A stretch of DNA of 64,000 bases from positions 248,001 to 312,000 of the forward strand of contig NZ_BPLU01000008.1 of assembly GCF_019656315.1 (NCBI RefSeq). The letters run 5' to 3'. The notes beneath the pieces were generated by a model. It searched no databases and had not been told where the DNA came from. It saw nothing but the letters and a program-made list of their open reading frames with translations. Position 1 is the stretch's first letter. Every line of letters starts with the position of its first letter. Shown here piece after piece: positions 1 to 8,843 of this stretch. The position numbers and the translations under genes were made by a program. This stretch comes from Flavobacterium sp. UMI-01 (GTDB taxonomy: Bacteria > Bacteroidota > Bacteroidia > Flavobacteriales > Flavobacteriaceae).

Positions 1-221
1 TTACCGCTGGCGATTTATTATTTGCTTCCACAGCTGAAGGTGCAACTGCATCAGCTTTGCCTGCAATAAATGGGTTGACTTACGACGAAATCATCGTGAG
101 CTCTAATATTTCTTTATCTGTAGTAATTCGTGGAACGGTTTACGCTCGTAGAGTGCCATGGTCAGCAGCTATTGAAGCATTGTCAGGATTAAAACATTTC
201 ATTTACTCTAAATCTTACTAA
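1..221 (+). CDS. Phage head protein, C-terminal part (decoration-like)
   Basis: An open frame enters from the left edge and ends in TAA three bases before the major capsid gene. The visible 72 residues run from TAGDLLFAS to the end FIYSKSY and contain a beta-rich stretch (YDEIIVSSNISLSVVIRGTVYARRVPW). Position directly before the capsid gene matches head-decoration or scaffold genes of siphophages, which is the main basis for the call. The N-terminus is missing, so the identity is uncertain. Confidence 0.5.
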   Translation, partial: TAGDLLFASTAEGATASALPAINGLTYDEIIVSSNISLSVVIRGTVYARRVPWSAAIEALSGLKHFIYSKSY

Positions 222-223
222 TC

Positions 224-1327
224 ATGATAGTACCTTCATATTTTCAAGAATTGGCCTCAAGCCAAAGTATGCAATTCTTGTTAGATGCTTCTCAGCAAAA
301 CTTACAGGAAAAAACATTGTGGAGAAAATACCTAAATTTAGGTTTGCCACAAGTTTCATTAACATTTGATTCTGCTATTGGTAGAGAAAGAATTGAAGCT
401 GCTGCATCAATTGTAGATAGCGATGCTTCTGCTCCGTTAAGAAGCCGTAACAAATTGGAACTTTACAAAGGTAAAATTCCAGCGATTAAAGAGGCTTTCA
501 AAATGACTCAGGACGAAATGAGACAACTGGAAATGTTAAGAACAATGAACCTTAACGGAACCAGCGATTCACTTATTTCTTTTTTGAATAAAGACCTTCA
601 GGAAGCAGCAGTTTCAGGAGATAAGAGGGTTGATATTATGCTTTTGCAAGCAATGTCAACTTTAAAAATCAATGTAAATGCAACAAATAACCCTGATGGG
701 GTTATTTATGGTGAAATTGATTTATTAGCTAAATCATACCAAAAACAAGGAGTTCCTGTAGTTTGGACGGATGCTGCAAATGCAGATCCTATTACCGATA
801 TTATGAACTTCACACAATGGGCGTGGGGAACTAAAGGAATTCAGTTTGGAATGATGACCATGTCTTATGATATGTGGTTGAATTTTATTAAATCGGCTAA
901 AGTAAAAACATGGTTGGCTTCTTTCTTCAACATCGGAAAAGGAACCTCTTCATTTGCAATTACTTTGGATAATGTAAATATGGCTTTATCTGCCAACAAA
1001 TTACCAACGATTGATATCATTAATCATGTATCCCACATTGAGAAAGATGGTAAACCTACCTTTTACAAAGCTTTTGATGTGAATGCAGTTTCATTTATGC
1101 CAATGGGTAAAATCGGTACTTTGTTCAATGCAGTTTCAATGGAGAAATTACATCCAGTGGAAAGTGTTTCTTATGCGGATTTCGGACCTACATTACTTAA
1201 AAAGTATGCCGAAAACAACCCATTGACTGAGTTTACAGAAATGGAAATGAACGCTTTCCCATCTGTAGATGTGGATAGAATCTTCATTCTTACTACTAAC
1301 GTTGTTCAAGCATCATTTGAAGGATAA
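224..1327 (+). CDS. Phage major capsid protein
   Basis: A 367-aa protein likely to form the prophage head shell. It opens with a helical segment (SYFQELASSQSMQFLLDASQQ), followed by a domain rich in aromatic and acidic residues and ending in FILTTNVVQASFEG. Length, position after a decoration-like gene and before connector genes, and general composition fit the phage E / HK97-like capsid group. No protease or scaffold domain is fused. Its stop codon shares one base with the next start (TAATG), which indicates translational coupling. No catalytic motif exists to confirm it, so the call rests on order and overall resemblance. Confidence 0.75.
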   Translation: MIVPSYFQELASSQSMQFLLDASQQNLQEKTLWRKYLNLGLPQVSLTFDSAIGRERIEAAASIVDSDASAPLRSRNKLELYKGKIPAIKEAFKMTQDEMRQLEMLRTMNLNGTSDSLISFLNKDLQEAAVSGDKRVDIMLLQAMSTLKINVNATNNPDGVIYGEIDLLAKSYQKQGVPVVWTDAANADPITDIMNFTQWAWGTKGIQFGMMTMSYDMWLNFIKSAKVKTWLASFFNIGKGTSSFAITLDNVNMALSANKLPTIDIINHVSHIEKDGKPTFYKAFDVNAVSFMPMGKIGTLFNAVSMEKLHPVESVSYADFGPTLLKKYAENNPLTEFTEMEMNAFPSVDVDRIFILTTNVVQASFEG

Positions 1328-1908
1328 TGTATTCTGAAAACGCCATATCAGCAATTGCTAACCGTATTGGTTGGGGTAAACCACAAGAGGGTGGCTTCAC
1401 TATTAATTTAGATGAAGCCATCCAAAATGGTACAAGTAAACGAAACTTCCAATCGTTTCACCAATTGGTAACTGTTGAAAATATTTTGGCTGCTCTTCCT
1501 GATCCAGCTATTGGAGATGATGATTTCAATGCAAAATTATATGAGATTAGAGATAATGCAGCTAGATCAATTTTGACTTTGATAATTGACTTGAATCCTA
1601 ATAGTATTTCGAATAAAGATTATTCTAGCGTTATAACTAATAATCCTGTTTTATTTGATGATGCACTAGGAAACGCTGTAGCTATTAGTGTATTGGAACT
1701 TTTTATTTCAACTCAAAGAAGAAACTTTAGAGAACGCTCCACTCAAATGGCCGTTGCTTCCCTAAAAGTAGAAATTGAAGGTTGGAAAAACGAATCTGGA
1801 ATCACAGTAGCCAATGGATTAGGACAAAAATTGGATAAAGCAGTTACAATGGCCACAGAGAAGTTATTTCCAATAAAAAAAACAGTCACTTTTAAACAAA
1901 TTTGGTAA
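1327..1908 (+). CDS. Phage head-tail connector-like protein
   Basis: A 193-aa soluble protein with no signal peptide or membrane segment, predicted mostly helical (for example residues 125 to 185). It starts inside the capsid gene stop codon (TAATG) and ends three bases before the next gene's ATG. In tailed phages the slot between capsid and tail tube holds adaptor, stopper and tail-completion proteins, so a connector role is inferred from position only. I do not recognise a specific family. Confidence 0.5.
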   Translation: MYSENAISAIANRIGWGKPQEGGFTINLDEAIQNGTSKRNFQSFHQLVTVENILAALPDPAIGDDDFNAKLYEIRDNAARSILTLIIDLNPNSISNKDYSSVITNNPVLFDDALGNAVAISVLELFISTQRRNFRERSTQMAVASLKVEIEGWKNESGITVANGLGQKLDKAVTMATEKLFPIKKTVTFKQIW

Positions 1909-1910
1909 CC

Positions 1911-2438
1911 ATGAATTACAACAACTATCCATCCATAGGTATCGATCACAAAATTAAAATCTTGCAAAATGTACTTGCTACATCATTAGGGTTTAATACT
2001 GTAGATTTTTATGGCCGCACTTTGAGAGGGATAGACAAAAACGGTGATTCATTATCGCCAGAAGTGATGATTTCTAGCACAGAGTCAAAAGAAGTTTATT
2101 ACGATGATGCAAAAGCAATTGGAGGAAATGTATTTTTTATTGATGCAAATGATCACATAACCAAAGATGGTATCATGTTCACGGCTAAAATTAAAATCGT
2201 TTTCATGCTGAATTTGAACAAAATTAAGTCAGAACCAATAACAGATGCACAAGCTCATGATATTGCTGTTAAGCAAATACAAAAAACAAGGTCAGTTACG
2301 ATAACCGGACTTGAAAAAGGATTGGATAATGTACTGAATGATTTCAATACTGAAAACATCAAACTACAGGACACAAGACCATTTCACATTTTCGCTGTCA
2401 CAGCTGATTTGAATTATACATTTAATTGTAACAACTAA
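1911..2438 (+). CDS. Phage neck / tail-completion-like protein
   Basis: A 175-aa protein preceding the tail tube gene. I chose the ATG (MNYNNYPSIGID) rather than the in-frame TTG nine bases upstream, because the ATG avoids overlap with the previous gene. The sequence alternates short strands and helices and ends in a beta segment (RPFHIFAVTADLNYTFN), consistent with the small alpha/beta fold of tail-terminator or neck proteins. Position between connector and tail tube supports this. Specific family not recognised. Confidence 0.5.
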   Translation: MNYNNYPSIGIDHKIKILQNVLATSLGFNTVDFYGRTLRGIDKNGDSLSPEVMISSTESKEVYYDDAKAIGGNVFFIDANDHITKDGIMFTAKIKIVFMLNLNKIKSEPITDAQAHDIAVKQIQKTRSVTITGLEKGLDNVLNDFNTENIKLQDTRPFHIFAVTADLNYTFNCNN

Positions 2439-2450
2439 AAAATAGAACCT

Positions 2451-3323
2451 ATGGGGATATTAGTAGAATGCGCCAAAGATGGCGTTTCAAATAAAAACAC
2501 AGGGGCAAAAGAACAATGCCTTGAAGGTGTAACTATTCGTCATGCATTAGCAACAGACGAGCAAGAGTTCGCAACGGTCGCTTCATTCAAAACATTAGCA
2601 GATTGGAAAACCGATCGAGACTTAAAGAAAATAATTCCTCTTTATGCTATCGAAGAACTTGCAACAGCAGATACTGAAGATACTTATTTTGAAGGGAACA
2701 GCCGTTATTTGACAAAAACAGGTAAAAAAATCAGAACATTCAACTGTATGTTAGGGCTTTGTTCTCACAACGCTTTGAAATCGTACAACGGTAAAAAAAT
2801 GCGTGTTTATGAGTTTACAGATGCTCAAGAAATCAAAGGAGTTTCTGTTGATGATGTTAAAGTAAGAGGTCAATTGGTAACAATTACTGTTGGAAAACGT
2901 ATTGATGCTTTGGCAGACAAACCAGCTTATACACCAGTAACGCTTCAGTACGAAGACTACAACGAGTTTGAAGATAATGGAGTAATTGTAAAACCTACAT
3001 GGTCTAACATTGAGCTTGATGGTATCTTCGACGTGTCGATTGAATTAGTAAGCGCTACATCTACTCAAATCAAATTCACTGTAAATGGTGGATGTGCTGG
3101 TGATGATTTCATCACTTCTTTAGAAGAAGGAGATGTGACTTTAAAAGATGCTGGAGGTTCTGCAGTAACGCATTCTTTTGTAGCAGCTGATGCCAATGGA
3201 GTGTACACCTTAACAGGTACAGGTTTTGCAAATGGATTGTTAATTGATTTAGATGGTGTGGTTTCCCAAACAGAAGCATCATACGAAAGTACAGGACCAG
3301 CTACTGTAACTGGTATCTCGTAG
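2451..3323 (+). CDS. Phage major tail tube protein with C-terminal Ig-like domain
   Basis: A 290-aa protein placed where the tail tube gene normally sits, upstream of tail-assembly genes and the tape measure. The N-terminal 190 residues are a mixed beta domain (GILVECAKDG at the start). From about residue 192 a second beta-rich segment begins (FDVSIELVSATSTQIKFTVN) and ends TGPATVTGIS, resembling the Ig-like extensions often fused to tail tube proteins and displayed on the virion surface. The next gene starts in the stop codon (TAGTG overlap). Confidence 0.6.
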   Translation: MGILVECAKDGVSNKNTGAKEQCLEGVTIRHALATDEQEFATVASFKTLADWKTDRDLKKIIPLYAIEELATADTEDTYFEGNSRYLTKTGKKIRTFNCMLGLCSHNALKSYNGKKMRVYEFTDAQEIKGVSVDDVKVRGQLVTITVGKRIDALADKPAYTPVTLQYEDYNEFEDNGVIVKPTWSNIELDGIFDVSIELVSATSTQIKFTVNGGCAGDDFITSLEEGDVTLKDAGGSAVTHSFVAADANGVYTLTGTGFANGLLIDLDGVVSQTEASYESTGPATVTGIS

Positions 3324-3547
3324 TGAATAAGAATCAATACAAAGGAATAACGTTTTGTGAAACTTGGAAAGAGGGAAACAAAACGTTTGAACAGTTCAAA
3401 GCTGAGTTTGAGGATGTTTGGGTTTTCAAAGTCTTGCAACCAAAAGAAAGATTGGTTGAACTGAAAAAAGCTTTTCAAATTGCGATATCTAACCCTAAAA
3501 AGGCAACAGATACTAAAGCAAAAGAAAGCAAACCAGTTTCAAAATAA
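3323..3547 (+). CDS. Small phage tail-assembly protein
   Basis: A 74-aa charged protein (MNKNQYKGITFCETWKEG) starting with GTG that overlaps the tail tube stop by one base. Its lysine-rich end (KATDTKAKESKPVSK) looks disordered. Small proteins between tail tube and tape measure commonly act as tail-assembly chaperones; that role is inferred from position. I looked for a -1 frameshift into the next gene: the -1 frame is open only from about 3517 and no canonical slippery heptamer is present, so it is annotated as a stand-alone protein. Confidence 0.5.
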   Translation: MNKNQYKGITFCETWKEGNKTFEQFKAEFEDVWVFKVLQPKERLVELKKAFQIAISNPKKATDTKAKESKPVSK

Positions 3548-3564
3548 AATTATTCTTATTGAAC

Positions 3565-3602
3565 AAGAGGTCACAATCAGTAATGGTTCGACCTCTTTTT
3601 TC
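3565..3602 (+). terminator. Hairpin with T-run inside the tail operon
   Basis: AAGAGGTC pairs with GACCTCTT across a 17-nt loop and is followed by a T-rich run. It fits a rho-independent terminator or attenuator, placed after the abundant tail tube gene and its small neighbour and before the genes needed in low amounts (tape measure). The following gene is still expressed from somewhere, so partial read-through is implied. Confidence 0.45.
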
Positions 3603-3612
3603 TTTAAAAATC

Positions 3613-4062
3613 ATGGCAAACTTCAATACACAACTCGCAAAAGCAAAGCAATTGAAACCTGAAAAGATTTCGAGAGACCTTTTTAAGTTCATCCGAAGCA
3701 TTGAAAAACAAATCCTGGATAAAAACAGAGAACAAATTTTTGAAAAAAGCCAAGACATACACGGCCAAGCCATTGGTTTTTATTCCTATGCCACAGAACA
3801 AATCACCAAAGGAAGAAAGAAACAAGGCGAACCTTTTGATGGTAAGGATTCAGGGGATTTTTTCAAACAAATGTACATGCAGGAAGTATCAGGAGTAATC
3901 CGTTTTGGTTCAAAATCGCCTCATTGGGTTGACATCCAAAAGTCAAAAAGCTGGCTATCGACTGATATTTTAGGATTGACAGACGAAAACCTAAAAGAGA
4001 TTATCACTAATGATCTAACGCCATTTGTAATCAGTAATTACCGTAATATATTAGAATTATGA
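3613..4062 (+). CDS. Phage minor tail / virion morphogenesis protein
   Basis: A 149-aa protein beginning MANFNTQLAKAKQ. This ATG lies just after a terminator-like hairpin; the frame is open further upstream, but an earlier start would place that hairpin inside the gene. A helical N-terminal half (residues 15 to 60) is followed by a glycine/aromatic segment (GKDSGDFFKQMYMQEVSGV and FGSKSPHWVDIQ), reminiscent of phage virion-morphogenesis and HK97 gp10-type neck proteins. It overlaps the next gene by four bases. Family assignment is tentative. Confidence 0.5.
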   Translation: MANFNTQLAKAKQLKPEKISRDLFKFIRSIEKQILDKNREQIFEKSQDIHGQAIGFYSYATEQITKGRKKQGEPFDGKDSGDFFKQMYMQEVSGVIRFGSKSPHWVDIQKSKSWLSTDILGLTDENLKEIITNDLTPFVISNYRNILEL

Positions 4063-4661
4063 CCTACAAAACATTAGAAACCACACCTTACAAGGTAGTT
4101 TTAAAAATAGTCAATGATCCTGTTTCAAATCTTCATTTACTCACCGATGAGGAAAATCCAGACTTTGAAAAGTTGGGTGAAATATGGATGAGTATTTACG
4201 AAGAATTGATTGCCCTGGACCCAAACAACGAATCAAACAAAATATTACATATAGAGCGTGAAATTTCGGCCTTAAAAGCCAAATACGACTTCATACAATT
4301 ATCTGTTTGTGCCTTAGAATTCGATTACGATAAAGAATTGGCTGATATGCTTAGAGAGTTTGGTTACACCATTCGTGTTGATAATGAAAATTATTATCAA
4401 GACTTAGAACGTGTAAGAAGAGAGAGCAAAGCAATTCTAAACGTAATCAAAAGACACCAAAACAACCTACCAAAACAGGAAGAAGGCGAAGATTTCACCA
4501 AAGTAAATATCGATGAAGTACTGGCTTTTTATTGCACAGTTTTAAACGGAATGGATTTCGACTATAACACCGTAACCTATACCAAAGTAATGGCCTTGCA
4601 AAAGCAAGTATCTGAAAAAATAAAAGCAATCGAAGAAAACAACCGTAATATCAATAAATAA
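4059..4661 (+). CDS. Phage tail-assembly-chaperone-like protein
   Basis: A 200-aa acidic, helical protein (residues 50 to 200 nearly all helix with heptad-like spacing) ending EENNRNINK. It sits immediately upstream of the tape measure, with three bases between stop and next ATG, and overlaps the previous gene by ATGA-type coupling. That slot and the helical composition fit a chaperone that coats the tape measure during tail assembly. The role is positional inference; no family motif is recognised. Confidence 0.5.
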   Translation: MTYKTLETTPYKVVLKIVNDPVSNLHLLTDEENPDFEKLGEIWMSIYEELIALDPNNESNKILHIEREISALKAKYDFIQLSVCALEFDYDKELADMLREFGYTIRVDNENYYQDLERVRRESKAILNVIKRHQNNLPKQEEGEDFTKVNIDEVLAFYCTVLNGMDFDYNTVTYTKVMALQKQVSEKIKAIEENNRNINK

Positions 4662-4664
4662 GCG

Positions 4665-7600
4665 ATGGCAAAAGACGGATTAATAACCAGGAAAGATATA
4701 ATCGAGGACCAAGCATTGACAATTGGTATCGATTACGCTGAAAACATGCAATTAGCTATTGCTGCCAATAAGCAGTTGGTCGCTTCATTGAAGGAAATGG
4801 CACCGTTAGTGAATTCTTTTCGAAATGTAAGCAACCAAAAAGAATACATTTCATTAAAGGAAAAAGAGAATACTATTACGCTTCAATCTATAGCTGCCAA
4901 TAAATCTCTTGAAGCTTCAGAAACGGCTTTACAAAAGCAATTGCAACAGAATAATCAAGTTTGGAAAGAACAAAACCAACTTGAAACGGCTTTAATTTCC
5001 ACAAAAAGAAAAAACGAATTAGCTACGGAATCAACCAATAGAGCCTTAGTTAAAGAGCGTATTTTATTAGCTGAGTCAAACAAAGAAATCAAACAACAAG
5101 CTAGGGAAAGTTTAGGTTTAGTTACTACCTACGAAAAATTAAACCGTGCCAGACTTGAAGCTCAAAAAAGACTAGCTGATTTACTTTCTGCTGAAAAGAA
5201 AAATACAGTTGAGATTATTATTGCTCAAAGAGAGTACGATAAACTTGATGCAAGGGTAAAAGCAGTTGATGCAGCTACCAAAAATTATTCTAAAAACATT
5301 GGTAACTATAGAAGCGCTTTTGATGGACTAAACACCACATTGAAAGAGCTTATCTCTACTTTCGGTTTGGTTACTGGAGTGGCTTTGTTTGGTACCATCA
5401 TGAAGGATATTTTCGGTACTATAAAAGACTTTGACCGCCAGTTGATAGCTGTTGGAAAAACAACCAATATTACTGGAGAAGATTTAAAACAATTTGGTAG
5501 TGATGTAGTGGAGCTAGGCGAAAATCTTGACGGTATTTCAATAGATGGTTTATTGAAATCGGCTGAGGTTGCTGGAACATTAGGAGTAAAAGGAACAGAC
5601 AATATTTTAAAATTCTCCACTGCTATTGAGAAATTGAAATTAACCTCTGATATCATTTCAGACGAACAAGTTCAAAACTTCGCTAAATTCATCGAGGTAT
5701 CGTCAGATGGTTTCGAAAATGCAGATCGTTTGGCTTCTGTAATTACCGAGTTAGGAAACAACATGGCCACTACTGAAGCACAAGTTTTAAGTAATGCTAC
5801 TGAGATTCAAAAAGGAGTTGCAGTTTACAATGCAGCTGCAGATGGTATTCTTGGAATTGGAGCAGCTACTTCTGCTTTAGGTTCTGAGGCCGAAAGTTCT
5901 CGAAGTGCAATCCAATCTACTTTTGCCGTAATCAATAATGCAGTTGCCACAGGTGAAAATTTAGAAAAGGTTTTAAAATTAACCGGTTTAACTCAAGCTG
6001 AATTATCAAAGCAATTCAATAAAGATGCCACCGGTGTTTTCCAGAAATTAGTAAAAGGATTGAGCGATGCTAAAGATGAAGGTCAAAACCTTTCTTTGGT
6101 ATTGAATGATTTGGGTATTACAGAAAAAAGAGCTTTTACCGTGGTAGGTTCTTTGGCAGCAAATTATGAAGTTCTTGAAAACGCAATGTCTTTGGCTGAT
6201 GCTGAGTATGAAAATAACATTGCCTTAAGTAAAGAAGTTGAAGCCGCTTCTCAAAGTATTGCTTCAATTATTGGAGATATCAAAGACGAATTCGAAGGTT
6301 ATATTTTAGCTACTAATGATGCCAATTCAGGAACTGAAGCTATCACCAAAACACTTAAATTCTTTAGAGATAACCTAAAAGATATCATCAACGGGTTTTT
6401 AAAATACGGTTCGGTTGTGCTTACTTTTTTAGGAGTTCAAAAACTGGTGAACTTTGCAATAATTACCTATAACGCTTTAAAAGTCGCTGGTACTGCTGCA
6501 CAAATATCATTCACCACTGCTACAGGAATTGGAACAGCTGCAATGAAAGCACAAGCCTTAGCAGCACAAGAAGCAACTGCTTCACAAACCGCCTTAAACA
6601 CCGCAGTAAAAGCGACACCTTGGGGGGCGATTTTAGCAGCTTTATCTGCTGTAGTTGTGGCCTATATGGTATTTAATGATGAATTATCAAAGAACGAAAA
6701 ACTCCTTATTCGTATAAACAATCAAACCAAACAACTACAAGAAACAGAAGCAATTTCTACTAAAGATAGAGATGCATCGAACGCAAAACATTTTAAAGCT
6801 ATTGAAGATGAAATTGCGTTGAGACGTGCAAAAGGTGAAAACTCTAAAAAACTAGATGAAGAAGAAATTGCCAGAAAAAAAGAAATTATTCAAGCTACTT
6901 TAGATGTTTACAACGACCTCAAAAAAACAGAGATAGATCGTACCAAAAACCAAATCCAACAAAGTGAAGCTCGTATTGCTCAAATGGCAAAGGAGCGTGA
7001 TGCTGGAGCAACTACAGGAAGACGTAGAGACGAATTAATTGACCAAATTGAAATTGAAAAAGAAAAATTAAAACTATCCAAAAGTGCCTTAGCTGAGAAT
7101 TCCAAAATCACATCTGAAGAACAAAAAAGGTTAAATGGCTTACTGAATGATTTGGACAAAGAAAAAGCCATTAAAGATGCCAATTTCCAAAAAGAAGAAT
7201 CAGACAAAGCTAAAAGAGCCCGAGAAAAAAGACTGAAAGAAGCCTACGATGCTGAGAAAAAAATACAAGACGACTTGTTTAAACTCACCCAATTTCGTTT
7301 ACAGGTGGCCATCGATATGAATGAGGAAATTCTAAAAAACGATAAAGCCAGCCTTTCTGATCGTGTAGATGCTTTATCCGAGTACCAGCAATTAGTCACA
7401 GCCAAAAATAAAGAGGCTGCCGAATATGAGTTACAGCAATTAGGTAAATACAATGAGAAAACAGGAAAGTTAGTTCGTCAATTATCTGACACCGAAATCC
7501 AAACGTTATTGAATGAAGGTACCATTAAGAAAAGACTAACGTCTGAACAATTACTGATCCTGGAAAAGTTCCAAAAAGAACAATCTAAAATCAAAGAAAA

Positions 7601-8843
7601 AGGAAATGCTGAACGCCAAAGGATAATTGATAACGAAGCATCTTTAGTTCAACAACAAATTGATGCTGAATTAGCAAATAAAAATAACGAACTAAACAAA
7701 GTTATTGAAGCCGAAAATATAAAGTTTAAAGCGATTAATAAGGTAGAAAATCAAACACAAAGGGAAAGAGAAAAAGCAATTGAAGAACACGAGCGAAAGA
7801 TTTATGAAATAAAAAAGAAATTTGCTCTAGATGCTCTTGAAATTCAAATAAAGGCTATTGAAAAAGAATTAGCATTAGACGCCGCTCGTCCAGAAAGAGA
7901 ACAAATTTCCGCTGATAAAAGAAGAAATATTGAAGCTCAATTACAAGCAGCAAAAACCGAATACTCTCAGATTGGGTATGAGCAATATCTAGATCAAAGT
8001 GATGATTTAATCAAAAATGAAAAGATAAAAGCAGAACAAATATTAGATATTTCATCACAATTAACCTCCGCATTAACAGATTTATCCAATGCTATATTTG
8101 ATGCCAAAATACAACAAATAGACTACGAGATTGAAAAAAATAATGAGTATTACGAACGTCAAATTGAATTAGCAGGTAATGACGAACGCCAAAAAACATT
8201 GCTCGAAAAAGAACGTGCCAAAAAAGAAAAAGAGCTTGAAAAGCAAAAACGTAAAGAACAACATAAAGCAGCTGTATTTGAAAAAGCATCTGCTTTAGCT
8301 CAAGCAAGTATTATGGCTGCTTTAGCAGTTCTTAATGCTTTGAATACTAAACCGTTTTTACCTATGGGGCCAATTATGGCAACAGTAGCAGGAGCATTAG
8401 GCGCGGTTCAGATTGGAGCAATTTTAGCTACTCCAATACCTAAAGCTTACAAATCCGGTCGTAAAGGTGGTCCTGCTGAGGCTGCAATTGTGGGTGATGG
8501 TGGTGTTCCTGAGGTCATATCACGTCCTGATGGTTCTGGCGCTCGAATCACGCCAAACAAACCTACACTTACTTATCTTCAAAAAGATGATGTAGTCCAT
8601 AAGTCGGTGGCTGATTACAACGAGTACATGAGACGTTCTATCATGAAAGGATTTTATAAGGAAAAAGAAAAAGCTTCAACCTATCAAGTAATCAGTACAA
8701 GTAGTGATAATTCGGAGCTTTTGGATGAATTAAGAAAAAACACTGATGCCATCAAAAAACAAAAGACAAACGTCCAAGTGGTTAATAAAATCGATTTGGG
8801 CTTTGAAAATTACAGATGGTCTAATATTAACTGGAGATCATAA
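4665..8843 (+). CDS. Phage tail tape measure protein
   Basis: At 1392 aa this is the longest gene of the window. Residues 30 to 220 and about 680 to 1230 are long charged coiled coils (many E/K/Q heptads). A central hydrophobic block includes ELISTFGLVTGVALFGTIM and, near residue 650, a transmembrane-like segment (GAILAALSAVVVAYMVF). The C-terminal region contains ATVAGALGAVQIGAIL and then GDGGVPEVISRP, a glycine-rich motif typical of tape measure ends. Tape measures set tail length and are ejected with the DNA; at roughly 0.15 nm per residue this length would suggest a tail near 200 nm. The next gene overlaps by one base (TAATG). Confidence 0.92.
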   Translation: MAKDGLITRKDIIEDQALTIGIDYAENMQLAIAANKQLVASLKEMAPLVNSFRNVSNQKEYISLKEKENTITLQSIAANKSLEASETALQKQLQQNNQVWKEQNQLETALISTKRKNELATESTNRALVKERILLAESNKEIKQQARESLGLVTTYEKLNRARLEAQKRLADLLSAEKKNTVEIIIAQREYDKLDARVKAVDAATKNYSKNIGNYRSAFDGLNTTLKELISTFGLVTGVALFGTIMKDIFGTIKDFDRQLIAVGKTTNITGEDLKQFGSDVVELGENLDGISIDGLLKSAEVAGTLGVKGTDNILKFSTAIEKLKLTSDIISDEQVQNFAKFIEVSSDGFENADRLASVITELGNNMATTEAQVLSNATEIQKGVAVYNAAADGILGIGAATSALGSEAESSRSAIQSTFAVINNAVATGENLEKVLKLTGLTQAELSKQFNKDATGVFQKLVKGLSDAKDEGQNLSLVLNDLGITEKRAFTVVGSLAANYEVLENAMSLADAEYENNIALSKEVEAASQSIASIIGDIKDEFEGYILATNDANSGTEAITKTLKFFRDNLKDIINGFLKYGSVVLTFLGVQKLVNFAIITYNALKVAGTAAQISFTTATGIGTAAMKAQALAAQEATASQTALNTAVKATPWGAILAALSAVVVAYMVFNDELSKNEKLLIRINNQTKQLQETEAISTKDRDASNAKHFKAIEDEIALRRAKGENSKKLDEEEIARKKEIIQATLDVYNDLKKTEIDRTKNQIQQSEARIAQMAKERDAGATTGRRRDELIDQIEIEKEKLKLSKSALAENSKITSEEQKRLNGLLNDLDKEKAIKDANFQKEESDKAKRAREKRLKEAYDAEKKIQDDLFKLTQFRLQVAIDMNEEILKNDKASLSDRVDALSEYQQLVTAKNKEAAEYELQQLGKYNEKTGKLVRQLSDTEIQTLLNEGTIKKRLTSEQLLILEKFQKEQSKIKEKGNAERQRIIDNEASLVQQQIDAELANKNNELNKVIEAENIKFKAINKVENQTQREREKAIEEHERKIYEIKKKFALDALEIQIKAIEKELALDAARPEREQISADKRRNIEAQLQAAKTEYSQIGYEQYLDQSDDLIKNEKIKAEQILDISSQLTSALTDLSNAIFDAKIQQIDYEIEKNNEYYERQIELAGNDERQKTLLEKERAKKEKELEKQKRKEQHKAAVFEKASALAQASIMAALAVLNALNTKPFLPMGPIMATVAGALGAVQIGAILATPIPKAYKSGRKGGPAEAAIVGDGGVPEVISRPDGSGARITPNKPTLTYLQKDDVVHKSVADYNEYMRRSIMKGFYKEKEKASTYQVISTSSDNSELLDELRKNTDAIKKQKTNVQVVNKIDLGFENYRWSNINWRS

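Noticed and set aside
3517..3547. Programmed -1 frameshift between tail-assembly frames
   Set aside because: The target frame has stops until 3514 and no canonical slippery heptamer lies in the open overlap, so no fusion is supported.
3480..3662. 60-aa frame overlapping the small tail genes
   Set aside because: It lies in another frame over two better genes and runs through the terminator hairpin.
4665..8843. Contractile-tail (myovirus) assignment
   Set aside because: No sheath or baseplate-wedge genes are seen; the gene order matches siphophages.
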